The notes under the pieces are model-generated. The model ran no database searches. It was not told where the DNA came from and saw only the letters and a program-made list of their open reading frames with translations. A program made the translations under genes and the position numbers. A stretch of 64,000 nt of DNA, from contig CAZKQW010000006.1 of NCBI GenBank assembly GCA_964555055.1, positions 142,330 through 206,329 of the forward strand, written 5' to 3'. Positions within the stretch are counted from its first letter, which is position 1; each line of letters begins with the position of its first letter. The stretch comes from GCA-016699445 sp964555055. GTDB taxonomy: Bacteria; UBA10199; JACPAL01; GCA-016699445. Shown here piece after piece: positions 17,150 through 24,915 of the stretch.

Positions 17150-17614
17150 ATGACGCTCAATTTCATCTACCTTCTTTCACTCATCATTTGGATCGGCAGT
17201 ATCATTTTCTTTTCTTTCTTCACGGCACCCACCCTCTTTAAAAACCTCCCCATGGAAGTCGCCGGACAAGCCGTATCGGCGATATTCCCGAAATATTATG
17301 CCGCAGGTTACGCCTCAGGATTCTTAGCTTTGATCTCTCTAGTAATGAATGCGGTTAAGACGGGCGTATGGTCGCCACTCAAGATGATTCTTGTCGTCAT
17401 TATGGTCGGCATGACGCTTTTCGCGGGACTCAACATCCACCCGCGCGCCCGAGCGCTGAAAGAAGAGATTAAGATCGCATCCGACGAGACGGAAGCATCG
17501 CATTTGAAGCAGGAATTCGACCGGGTCCATAAAATCTCGGTGGTCTTCAATGGAATCGTTCTTTTGATCGGATTATTCTTAGTCTTGATTACGGCCAAAC
17601 ACCTCACGCTGTAA
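17150..17614 (+). CDS. DUF4149/TMEM205-like membrane protein
   Basis: A 154-aa protein with four membrane helices: LNFIYLLSLIIWIGSIIFFSFF and TAPTLFKNLP at the start are typical of the DUF4149 (TMEM205-like) family, as is the NIHPRARAL loop followed by a charged helix and a final hydrophobic segment. Function of the family is unclear. The gene converges with cutA and overlaps its end by 11 bp. Confidence 0.75.
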   Translation: MTLNFIYLLSLIIWIGSIIFFSFFTAPTLFKNLPMEVAGQAVSAIFPKYYAAGYASGFLALISLVMNAVKTGVWSPLKMILVVIMVGMTLFAGLNIHPRARALKEEIKIASDETEASHLKQEFDRVHKISVVFNGIVLLIGLFLVLITAKHLTL

Positions 17615-17927
17615 CGTCGGCCAACCACTTCAAATAACGGCCGTTCCCCGCTGAAAGGGGAAGCACCACGAATTCAGGCGTCTCATAAGGATGCGCAGCC
17701 AGAATCTCCTTCTCCAGCCTCTTCAATAAAGCCGCTCGCGTCTTCATTAGCAATACCCATTCCCGGTTTTTCTCGATCTTTCCCTTCCACCGATAGACTG
17801 AAACCGCACGAGGAAGAATTGTCACGCAAGCTACGAGCTTTTTTCCCACTAATAACTCCGCCAACCGCTCGGCGCGTTTAGCAGCGTCGATGGTCGAAAG
17901 ACAAATCGTAAAAGGGGTCGAGCTCAT
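17604..17927 (-). CDS. cutA: CutA-like divalent cation tolerance protein
   Basis: A 107-aa CutA family protein: STIDAAKRAERLAELLVGKKLVACVTI, the SVYRWKGKIEKNREWVLLMKT core, and AAHPYETPEFVVLPL near the end. CutA forms ferredoxin-like trimers linked to metal tolerance. The ATG at 17927 overlaps the TGA of the upstream gene (ATGA) with AGGA just before it, which decides this start over one 39 bases earlier. Confidence 0.93.
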   Translation of the reverse strand: MSSTPFTICLSTIDAAKRAERLAELLVGKKLVACVTILPRAVSVYRWKGKIEKNREWVLLMKTRAALLKRLEKEILAAHPYETPEFVVLPLSAGNGRYLKWLADVTA

Positions 17928-18640
17928 GCGTTCCTCACTTTTACTTGGCCGATTAGAGCATGGCATGACGAGATCGAGGCCATCATGAAATGATGCGCCC
18001 CTGGTTGTGAAGCGGCTTTCTCAAAAGATAGGTATTCTTCGACGATTTCTCTCATAGGGATCGTTCCCACTCCCATCGCAAAATGACGACATCGAAAAAG
18101 AAATAAGGACTTAACGTCGATTCTAGGGTGTGTTTCCAAATAATCTTTCATGTCCCAATCCTTGGGGCCTCTCGTATGCGGACACGTCGGAGGCTCGATA
18201 CAGCTCGCCGGGCACATCCAAGTGGCGAAACTCAAGGCGCGCGTCTTGTTAGCTAGCGTCATTTCCATGGGAGTCCCTAAGAGGGATTCCGCCGATTCCG
18301 TTTCGACCATGGCTTGCGGAAATTTTTTTTTGAAACATTCTATAAAGACATCCATCAGTATATGGGGAGCGAAGGTGGGGGGCACATATTGGTCGTCTAA
18401 AGAACCGCCAGACCGCCCTTCCGCGAGCTTTTCTTGAAAATAAGGAAGGAAAAAATCCTTCCAATCTTGTATATGATAGACAATTTTACCGCCGCCATCG
18501 CCTTGTTCCTCAAAGGTTTGACAGTCCGCCTTCAAGTCCACAATATGGATCTTTTGGAATGATATTTGCTTTTGACCACGGAGTAGTTGCCGTGTGTAAA
18601 AACTTCCAAAACCACCACCGCCTAAAACGATGAAGTTCAC
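17924..18640 (-). CDS. Unknown Rossmann-like protein with a cysteine cluster
   Basis: A 238-aa protein that I do not recognise. GTG at 18640 overlaps the TGA of the Rieske gene (GTGA) and starts VNFIVLGGGGFGS, a dinucleotide-binding type beta-strand and glycine loop. A central stretch, MCPASCIEPPTCPHT, holds three cysteines (C-x3-C-x5-C) and looks like a metal or iron-sulfur site; RCRHF follows later. Coupled translation with the Rieske protein suggests an electron-transfer pair. A nucleotide-binding oxidoreductase is the working guess only. Confidence 0.6.
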   Translation of the reverse strand: MNFIVLGGGGFGSFYTRQLLRGQKQISFQKIHIVDLKADCQTFEEQGDGGGKIVYHIQDWKDFFLPYFQEKLAEGRSGGSLDDQYVPPTFAPHILMDVFIECFKKKFPQAMVETESAESLLGTPMEMTLANKTRALSFATWMCPASCIEPPTCPHTRGPKDWDMKDYLETHPRIDVKSLFLFRCRHFAMGVGTIPMREIVEEYLSFEKAASQPGAHHFMMASISSCHALIGQVKVRNA

Positions 18641-18948
18641 GGCGCGTCCATAGTCACGACGACATCGTCGCCGTTGACGCGACATGGATAGGTTTTAACG
18701 CAAGCGGCAGGGTTTGCGGGGGACTGACCCGTTTTCAAGTCAAACTCCCAACGATGCCAAGGGCACATGACGATCGTTCCTTCGACTTCCCCGTCCACTA
18801 AGGGAGCTCCGCGATGCGGACATAAGTTTTCGATAGCGTAGAAAGAGTTTTTCACATGAAAAATAGCAATAGAACGATCACCCACCGAGATCGCCCTACC
18901 TTCATTGGCTGGAACCATTCGTGCGGGAAGCACTTTAATATCCGTCAT
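18637..18948 (-). CDS. Rieske [2Fe-2S] protein, NirD-like
   Basis: A 103-aa single-domain Rieske protein. The cluster ligands are Cys43/His45 in CPHRG and Cys62/His65 in CPWHRWEF. Size and sequence fit the NirD or ferredoxin-component family of nitrite reductases and dioxygenases. It is the first gene of an operon with the unknown Rossmann-like gene and cutA, and lies five bases from tRNA-Pro. No dioxygenase or NirB is adjacent, so its partner is unknown. Confidence 0.9.
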   Translation of the reverse strand: MTDIKVLPARMVPANEGRAISVGDRSIAIFHVKNSFYAIENLCPHRGAPLVDGEVEGTIVMCPWHRWEFDLKTGQSPANPAACVKTYPCRVNGDDVVVTMDAP

Positions 18949-18953
18949 AATAA

Positions 18954-19027
18954 TCGGGGAGACAGGATTTGAACCTGCGACATCCAGTTCCCAAAACTGG
19001 CGCTCTACCAGGCTGAGCTACTCCCCG
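18954..19027 (-). tRNA. tRNA-Pro (anticodon TGG)
   Basis: Read on the minus strand, acceptor arms CGGGGAG and CTCCCCG pair fully. The anticodon stem CCAGT/ACTGG encloses the loop TTTGGGA with anticodon TGG, and the T arm contains GGTTCAAATCC. 74 bases including the discriminator A; CCA is not encoded. Confidence 0.97.
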
Positions 19028-19108
19028 GGCCTAAAATTTTAGGAGACTATTAGAAATGCCAATCTTTTCTTAAAAGAGCAATGTGAAAACTCGATGGAAA
19101 TAAAGGGT

Positions 19109-19318
19109 TTACGAAGCGCTGCGAACTTCTAACAAAGGAATGATTTCTGAGAGGATCCTTCGCTTAAGCTGCTCTAAATCACGATCATCGATGATGAATT
19201 GCCCCTGAAGGGCGTGAATAATATGAGCACTGAAATAAGGTTTACCTCTTGAATCAACACTTTCCTCGAAGGATACACAGCAGTTTCCAATTTTTGATTC
19301 TTCGATGACACAACCCAT
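19109..19318 (-). CDS. Small hypothetical protein
   Basis: A possible 69-aa protein (MGCVIEESKIGNCCVSFEES...). No ribosome site precedes the ATG and a stop lies just upstream in frame. A predicted strand-strand-helix layout (KPYFSAHIIHALQGQFIID; DLEQLKRRILSEIIPLL) looks protein-like. It follows the sensor kinase in the same direction after about 105 bp. Existence uncertain. Confidence 0.4.
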   Translation of the reverse strand: MGCVIEESKIGNCCVSFEESVDSRGKPYFSAHIIHALQGQFIIDDRDLEQLKRRILSEIIPLLEVRSAS

Positions 19319-19423
19319 ACAAGCTTAACATTCAATACAAGTGCCAAAAGGTACTTTTTTGAATTTAATTGATTTTCTTGATTTTTCACACCCCACAAAT
19401 CCTTAAGTAGGATAATTATTATC

Positions 19424-21166
19424 TCACGGCAGGATATTTTTATCGCCTTTATAGAGAGGCAAGGCAATTTTGAAGCAAGTTCCTTTTTTTAACTCGCTGG
19501 AGACTTCGATTTTACCTTGATGAGCCGATATAATTTTTTTCGTAATAGCGAGACCCAAACCTAAGCCTCTGGATTTCGTCGTCACGAAATCATCAAAAAG
19601 CGTTTTGAGACGGTCTTCCGGGATGCCGACTCCCGTATCTCGAAAAGAGATAAAACAATAAAATCCATCCGATCGGGCCTCCACATTTAAGCTTCCGCCC
19701 TGAGGCATCGCCTGAATGGCATTTGAAACCATATTTGAGAAAACACGATTTAAGTCGGATCCAACTCCTGAAATCGTAGGGTCCGCCGCATCCGCGCTCC
19801 AATGGAGCTCCACATTTCGCTTTTGGGCTTCCGCCTCAAAAGTCGCCAAAGCGTCTCGGACCACTTCGTTAATCTGAAGAGGGCCAGGGTGAAACGGAGT
19901 TTCATGAACAAGATTATGAAGGTCATTTAAGAATTGGTTAATTTTATTAAACTCTCTCTCGACCGTACGACGAAAGGTTTTTCGGAATTCCTCATCGCCA
20001 TACATTTTCTCCATCAACCGACTAGTCGTCTCCACGGCTTGAATGGGATGCTTCAAATCGTGGGCTAGACCCGAAGCCACACGCCCAAACAAAGCATGTC
20101 TTTCCTCCACGAGTAACTTTTTCTGGATATCCTTGAGCCTCACAGACATCTCGTTGAATGCGCCTGCCAACACCTCGAACTCATCCCCCGTCGTTAGAGA
20201 AACGTGATAGTCTAAATTACCGAGCGAAAATTGCCTCGTTGCCGCCATGAGTTGTCGGATTGGTCTCAAGACCTGACTTTTACCCGCATAAACACCAACG
20301 CCCATGGCTAGCAAGATGAAGGACACCATAACGGCGATTAAAAGAACCGTCATCTGCTTGGCTAGACCATAAGCTTCCGATACGGGTTGTTCCACGATAA
20401 CAGCCCAAGAAAGAGGTTCTTTCGTCTGAAAACCGATCGCCAGCACGTCCTCTCCGTACGAGGCGCTATAGACGACGCCTCCCGGATGCAGAGACTGCCG
20501 CCAAGGACCATCAAAAGCGCTTTTGGAAAATACTTCTTTTTTGCGGCTGCCGTTTCCGGAGGCTATCAGTTTTTGATCGCTATCAATGACGTTTAGGTAA
20601 CCATGCTCTCCTACCCGGATCCCGTCGACTAAATACCACATCTGCATCAGATTAATCTCGCCCACAAGAACACCCGTAACTTGCGCCAGCTTCTTGACGG
20701 GAAACGCCACCTTCATGGCTGGAGAGAGGTCTTCCTTGATATACACTGGCGATAAATAGGAAAGGTTCGACATCCCTTTTTCCAGGGCTTCGTCTTGAAA
20801 TGAAGTATCATTATTCTTGCCTAATCGAGTCGTCGCCAGGACTTTTCTAGAGACATCGTAAAGGGTGAGCTCGTTAAACTCTTCGAAACGATTGGCATAG
20901 TTCTCCAAAATCCTCTCTTCTTGCCATACCTGGAGACCGGCATGATTGATGTTTTCGGCGGTGGCTTGTACGATTGAAACCGCGTTTTTCACATATTGTT
21001 CGATTTGTTCCGCGGCCCTTTGGCTGACATTCTGATGGCCTTCCCTCACGGACTGCATCGTTGCCCGGCGCGCCTGATCGACAGAAAGGATGCCGAAGAA
21101 CAAAAGGGGCGTTAATGATGCCGCCGCGAGGAAGAGACTTAGTTTTACGCTGATCTTCGTTTTCAA
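19424..21166 (-). CDS. Membrane sensor histidine kinase (Cache-like sensor, HAMP, HisKA, HATPase)
   Basis: A 580-aa kinase. A membrane anchor (LSLFLAAASLTPLLFFGIL) is followed by a periplasmic region of about 240 residues that looks like a double-Cache ligand sensor. Then come a second helix (LIAVMVSFILLAMGVGV), a HAMP domain, the phospho-acceptor histidine in GLAHDLKHPIQAVE, and an ATPase with N box (NMVSNAIQAMPQGG), DTGVGIPED and GLGLGLAI. All key residues are present. It lies 28 bp after the solute-binding protein in the RiPP operon. Its natural partner is the NtrC-type regulator encoded divergently at 24916. The periplasmic sensor may detect the peptide product or its ligand (inference). 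Confidence 0.92.
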   Translation of the reverse strand: MKTKISVKLSLFLAAASLTPLLFFGILSVDQARRATMQSVREGHQNVSQRAAEQIEQYVKNAVSIVQATAENINHAGLQVWQEERILENYANRFEEFNELTLYDVSRKVLATTRLGKNNDTSFQDEALEKGMSNLSYLSPVYIKEDLSPAMKVAFPVKKLAQVTGVLVGEINLMQMWYLVDGIRVGEHGYLNVIDSDQKLIASGNGSRKKEVFSKSAFDGPWRQSLHPGGVVYSASYGEDVLAIGFQTKEPLSWAVIVEQPVSEAYGLAKQMTVLLIAVMVSFILLAMGVGVYAGKSQVLRPIRQLMAATRQFSLGNLDYHVSLTTGDEFEVLAGAFNEMSVRLKDIQKKLLVEERHALFGRVASGLAHDLKHPIQAVETTSRLMEKMYGDEEFRKTFRRTVEREFNKINQFLNDLHNLVHETPFHPGPLQINEVVRDALATFEAEAQKRNVELHWSADAADPTISGVGSDLNRVFSNMVSNAIQAMPQGGSLNVEARSDGFYCFISFRDTGVGIPEDRLKTLFDDFVTTKSRGLGLGLAITKKIISAHQGKIEVSSELKKGTCFKIALPLYKGDKNILP

Positions 21167-21194
21167 CGGTGGATGCCCTTATGCCCTCGAGGCT

Positions 21195-22760
21195 TCAATT
21201 TTCAACATACATCTGAGTGAAATCCCTTAAACTTTGAACTTTCGAAGTTGGGAAACCTTTAAACCGAGCATTAATCGCTATGGGCATTTTTCGCCAAAAG
21301 AGAAAAATCCCCGGAGGGTCAACACCCAATTCATCTTGAAAATCTAAAAATAGCTTATGTCTTTCGGTCTCATGCCGCTCGGTCCTCATTTCCTCCAACA
21401 AACGATCCACCTTTGAATTCCGGTAGTTCGAAAAGTTCAATCCACTCTTTATTTGGCTCGAATGCCAGAACAAGAAATCATTGTCATAGATGGATCGCAT
21501 GACATTGCAGACGATATTCGCTTCGAAATCATGCTCTTTAAATATTTTGAGGATATAGTCCTGGAAGGAAATTACATGAATATCCATCCGTATCCCTACG
21601 TCGAGCAACTGCTTCTGCACAGTCCTCAAGACGCTTTGGGCGACGGTTTCGCCCTCGAACGCATAAGCCTTGAATTGAAACTTTTTACCTTTTTTCTCCA
21701 AAATATGGTCACCGTCAGCATCCTTCCAACCTTGTTGCGCCAAGATCTCCACTGCCTTTTGAGGGTCATAAAGGTTACGCGACCTATAAGAGGCATAATA
21801 AGAAGAGTCGGGGGATATGGTACCCTTAGCCGGGATGACTTTTCCCTTTAGCGTCTTTTCGATGATTTGCGTTTTGTCGATGATTTGAGAAAGAGCCTGC
21901 CTCACCCTCGTTTCCTTAAATGGCTCCCTTTTTGAGTTAAAGATGATCGAATAAAGTATGGGAGACCAAACATCATGAACCTTGATGGAGCCTATTCTCT
22001 CCAAAGCCCCGTAATCCTCGGGATTGGTGAGAAACACCATATCGATCTGTTCAGAAATGAGATGGCTTAAGACGGCTCTCTGGTCGGGATAATTTACGAT
22101 TGAAATCCTAGGCACCAAAAACCCTGGGGAATAATAATCTTGGAACCGGATCAAGGAAATCTTTTGATGGTCTCTCCCCTCGAAGCGGTAAGGGCCGCTG
22201 CCGATTGGCTTTTGGTTAAAAGAATCAAAAGAAGCGGGATCACCCTGATTCAGTAGATGTCGGGGAGCGATACCAATCTCGGTAAAGAGAACGGGAAGTT
22301 TATTATCGTATTTCTCCAGAACGACAACGACCTTAAGCTCCCCTTCAGCCCGGATTTCCCTTACGGATCTTAAAAAATGAGTGTAACCACATTTTTCCTG
22401 ACCTTTCATGAAATCAAAAGTGAATTTGACGTCTTGAGACGTTAGAGGATGCCCGTCGTGGAAACGGATTCCCGGTCGGATGAAAAATGTCCACGTCAAA
22501 CCATCCGAAGACGTTTCCCATCTTTCCGCCAAATTCGGCGCCAAATCGCCATTTGCAGCGTACGTCAAAAGGGAATCAAAGAGAAGATTGATCAAATTCG
22601 CGGAAAAAGTCGTATCCGTCGTCAGAGGATTGATCTCGGACGGGTTATGGTCGACTCCGATTCTAAGCTCGATATAATCGATTTTCTTCTTGGGGTGGCA
22701 GGAAAAAAGGAGGACGAACAGAAAAAGGCACGTGAAGATCTTTTTTTTAGGGGAGCGCGG
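21195..22760 (-). CDS. Family-5 extracellular solute-binding lipoprotein (peptide/metal-chelate type)
   Basis: A 521-aa SBP_bac_5 protein (DppA/OppA/NikA class). GTG at 22760 gives a textbook lipoprotein signal: basic PRSPKKK, hydrophobic core, lipobox LLFSC. A start at 22823 would lie inside a hairpin and is rejected. The fold's marks are clear: DHNPSEINPLTTDTTFSANL, LAERWETSSDGLTWTFFIRPGIRFHDG, PIGSGPYRF and VRQALSQIIDK. No permease or ATPase genes are adjacent. Lying between the 22-codon peptide and the sensor kinase, it may bind the mature peptide. MbnE of methanobactin loci belongs to the same family. Confidence 0.9.
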   Translation of the reverse strand, partial: PRSPKKKIFTCLFLFVLLFSCHPKKKIDYIELRIGVDHNPSEINPLTTDTTFSANLINLLFDSLLTYAANGDLAPNLAERWETSSDGLTWTFFIRPGIRFHDGHPLTSQDVKFTFDFMKGQEKCGYTHFLRSVREIRAEGELKVVVVLEKYDNKLPVLFTEIGIAPRHLLNQGDPASFDSFNQKPIGSGPYRFEGRDHQKISLIRFQDYYSPGFLVPRISIVNYPDQRAVLSHLISEQIDMVFLTNPEDYGALERIGSIKVHDVWSPILYSIIFNSKREPFKETRVRQALSQIIDKTQIIEKTLKGKVIPAKGTISPDSSYYASYRSRNLYDPQKAVEILAQQGWKDADGDHILEKKGKKFQFKAYAFEGETVAQSVLRTVQKQLLDVGIRMDIHVISFQDYILKIFKEHDFEANIVCNVMRSIYDNDFLFWHSSQIKSGLNFSNYRNSKVDRLLEEMRTERHETERHKLFLDFQDELGVDPPGIFLFWRKMPIAINARFKGFPTSKVQSLRDFTQMYVEN

Positions 22761-22797
22761 CACGAGTGTGCGTGAGATGCCTATTCGCGAAAGATCA

Positions 22798-22841
22798 AGC
22801 AAGGCAAAAGAGTAGAGACCCACCTACTCTTTTGCCTTGCT
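22798..22841 (-). other. Perfect 18-bp inverted repeat (attenuator-like hairpin)
   Basis: Arms 22798-22815 and 22824-22841 are exact complements (core GCAAGGCAAAAGAGTAG) around an eight-base loop. It begins seven bases after the peptide gene's stop and precedes the solute-binding protein gene. No T run follows on the minus strand, so it is more likely an mRNA-stabilising or partial-termination element that makes the peptide message more abundant than the downstream genes. Confidence 0.8.
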
Positions 22842-22847
22842 CGTTAA

Positions 22848-22916
22848 CTAGTAGATGACGGGCATGCAATTCGCCGGCTTCGGTTGCACGGACTTAGTTC
22901 CTTTGATTACCTTCAT
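22848..22916 (-). CDS. Candidate RiPP precursor peptide, 22 residues
   Basis: A short open frame missed by length-limited gene finding. The peptide is MKVIKGTKSVQPKPAN followed by CMPVIY. It has the best ribosome site in the window: AGGAGGTGAT, a perfect match to the 16S rRNA tail, eight bases before ATG. It starts 37 bp after the stop of the radical SAM/SPASM gene and is followed by a strong hairpin, the standard layout of a highly expressed precursor. The Lys/Pro-rich N-terminal part would be the leader and the NCMPVIY end the core. The single Cys and the C-terminal hydrophobic residue plus Tyr recall mycofactocin precursors, which end in Val-Tyr, but the peptide is shorter and no homologous leader is evident. 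Confidence 0.8.
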   Translation of the reverse strand: MKVIKGTKSVQPKPANCMPVIY

Positions 22917-22953
22917 GCGTATCACCTCCTTTCTTACGAACTATGTTTGCTCG

Positions 22954-24294
22954 CTATTCGGAAAGGCGCTTAATTTCCTGCTGCATGAAATCTTCGATGG
23001 ATTTAGAAAGATAATTTCCTTCGCATGATTTGACTTCCAGACTCCCGGTCTTATTGACGGAATTCATCCGGCAACCACCGCAGCAATTAGGTAAATACGC
23101 ACAGGATTCACAATCCTCATCCCACTTGGGCATCGAAAGTTGTATCTCACCTTGTGAATTATAGCCTTCTTGAGACACATGACCCGCAGCCAGGTGGGAT
23201 ACGCCAACGAAGGCCGGACATTTATAAATGCTACCATCAGGTCCTATCGTTAAAGAGTGGCGCGCATGATATTCACAAGGCCCTATTTCCGGGCGCTTTT
23301 GAACGGGAAGGCCCACGGAACGCGTTTTTTCTTGGAGAGCGAGGATTCCATTAATCTGCGGATCGTTAAAAGAGCACACTTCACAAAATGAAGTGACCTT
23401 GCCATCTCGGCCAGCAACAATGTCCGGATTAATCTTCATGATAGGCTTAAAACGAGCCGAAACGATATCTTCGGCGAATGGACTTTGGCGGATCCGGTCG
23501 ACCAATTGGAACATGCTCGCGTAATTATCGTTGTCAAAATTACCACCGATGGACAATTTGAGCTTTCCCGCGATTTGACAGAGGTTGTCGTAGATGATGT
23601 CGAAAGTACCTTCGCGATTATGCTTGATACGTTTGCGATTATGGGCGTCTCGGTCTCCATCAAAAGTTATTTTCATCCAACGAAATCCGAAGGGAATAAG
23701 TTCATCCACAAAAGCGGATGTTAAAAGAACACCATTGGTGACCATTCCAAAAGCCATGCTGACTTGGAGGGATGCGCAGACCTCCCAAAGACTCTTCGAA
23801 ATCTCGCGAATGGCCTTCGGATGTAAGAGAGGTTCTCCTCCGAAAAAAGTTAAATGCAGCTCTCGAGGCCGTATGGCGCTTAATCTCTTAGTCAGCCAAT
23901 CGATCGTAAGCGAAACCATCTCGGGCTTCATGATACCGTTCTCGCGCACGTCGTTCTCGAAACAGTAGTCGCAAGCCAGATTGCAATTCATAGTTGGCAA
24001 GATGGTGACCTGCATCACATCGGAGCGCTCACGGATCTTCTCGTGATACCAAGAGTCGAACAAGCTTTGCTCATCGACCTCGTCATCGAGGATGATCCCC
24101 ATTTCTTTTAACTGAGGAATGACACCAGATTCTTTATGCGACAGAGAAGATTGATTTTTCAGTTTTTCGAATAGTTTCAGAGGATTTATTTCGGGATCGT
24201 CGAAAAGGATACGATGATCGTGGAGAGTGTTATACAAAAGAATCTTATCAGATTCTTCCGAACCGGAGATGATGTTAAACTTCGATGGCTTCAT
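22954..24294 (-). CDS. Radical SAM/SPASM peptide maturase
   Basis: A 446-aa enzyme. Residues about 15-95 form an N-terminal domain of the kind that recognises leader peptides in RiPP maturases. The radical SAM core has the cluster motif CNLACDYC (Cys104, 108, 111) and FFGGEPLLHP. The C-terminal SPASM region has cysteines for auxiliary clusters: CEVC, GPCEYHARHSLTIGPDG with YKCPAF, and CESCAYLPNCCGGC, then SCEGNY. Such enzymes crosslink or otherwise modify ribosomal peptides using S-adenosylmethionine. It is the first gene of the operon and is preceded by a sigma-54 promoter; the 22-residue peptide follows after 37 bp. The exact chemistry cannot be read from the sequence. Confidence 0.93.
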   Translation of the reverse strand: MKPSKFNIISGSEESDKILLYNTLHDHRILFDDPEINPLKLFEKLKNQSSLSHKESGVIPQLKEMGIILDDEVDEQSLFDSWYHEKIRERSDVMQVTILPTMNCNLACDYCFENDVRENGIMKPEMVSLTIDWLTKRLSAIRPRELHLTFFGGEPLLHPKAIREISKSLWEVCASLQVSMAFGMVTNGVLLTSAFVDELIPFGFRWMKITFDGDRDAHNRKRIKHNREGTFDIIYDNLCQIAGKLKLSIGGNFDNDNYASMFQLVDRIRQSPFAEDIVSARFKPIMKINPDIVAGRDGKVTSFCEVCSFNDPQINGILALQEKTRSVGLPVQKRPEIGPCEYHARHSLTIGPDGSIYKCPAFVGVSHLAAGHVSQEGYNSQGEIQLSMPKWDEDCESCAYLPNCCGGCRMNSVNKTGSLEVKSCEGNYLSKSIEDFMQQEIKRLSE

Positions 24295-24365
24295 TCAACC
24301 CCCAAGGTGAATCAAGCGTTGCAAAGTCTGAAACAAACTCTCTCTGAAAATTTGTACGCTTTAGG

Positions 24366-24382
24366 TGCAACAAATGCGCCAA
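24366..24382 (-). promoter_or_regulatory. Sigma-54 (-24/-12) promoter of the RiPP operon
   Basis: The minus strand reads TTGGCGCATTTGTTGCA. GG and GC are separated by exactly ten bases, with TTGGC at -24 and a perfect TTGCA at -12. Transcription would begin about 62 bases before the maturase ATG. An NtrC-family activator with an intact GAFTGA loop is encoded divergently, and ATAATTTT occurs three times upstream (24421, 24483, 24523) as possible activator-site material. Confidence 0.7.
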
Positions 24383-24624
24383 AGATTTTTTTCGGCAAAA
24401 GCCAGGACTGAAGGGAGGCGATAATTTTTCAGAATGCTTTGTGGGCTGCGAGAATCAACTCAATCTCATATATCCTTAAAAAATAATTTTGAGAGTGAAT
24501 CCACTCCCGCTAAAAAAGTTGGATAATTTTTTAGGCAATGCCGCGGATAAAATTGAGCCTACCTCGATCTAAAGCCGTCTTAATAAATTCATGATATACG
24601 ACACTTTGAAGAACTCAGGGAGTT

Positions 24625-24837
24625 TCACCGCATTTTCGCTTTCTTTATAATATTTCTTATCTGACTTTCTAGATTATCACGCCCTTCTCGCATCGATTTC
24701 ACATCTCCATTTTCAGATTGAGCAAAAAATATTTTATCATGAGGCAAATCCGGTCTCTCTTTTTTTATTTTGAAATCAGGCGGTTCAGGATAAGGATTTT
24801 TCTGCGAAAACGGATAAGTTTTTTCCTTAAAAATCTC
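24625..24837 (-). other. Possible decayed minus-strand coding stretch in the divergent intergenic region
   Basis: The 620-bp gap between the maturase and regulator genes (24295-24915) holds the sigma-54 promoter and AT-rich sequence. Part of it reads as protein-like on the minus strand: EIFKEKTYPFSQKNPYPEPP and onward to NLESQIRNIIKKAKMR before TGA. It has no start codon of its own and is preceded in frame by a TGA, beyond which LSESLVEQLLKITQEPIEK continues to about 24905. It may be a dying gene or chance. Confidence 0.25.
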
Positions 24838-24915
24838 TCATTTTTCAATAGGTTCTTGCGTTATTTTCAATAACTGTTCTACTAAGCTTTCACTTAAAAA
24901 ATCCGGATAAAGAGA

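Noticed and set aside
22761..22823. Longer start (GTG at 22823) for the solute-binding protein
   Set aside because: It lies within the hairpin loop and would bury the lipoprotein signal sequence behind 21 extra residues.
22921..22934. ATCACCTCCTTTCT on the plus strand as a 16S rRNA 3' end
   Set aside because: It matches the rRNA tail only because the peptide's ribosome site on the other strand is a perfect complement of it; no flanking rRNA sequence exists.
24838..24840. In-frame TGA read as selenocysteine
   Set aside because: No start codon, no family match and no SECIS-like hairpin directly after the TGA; a decayed frame or chance is simpler.
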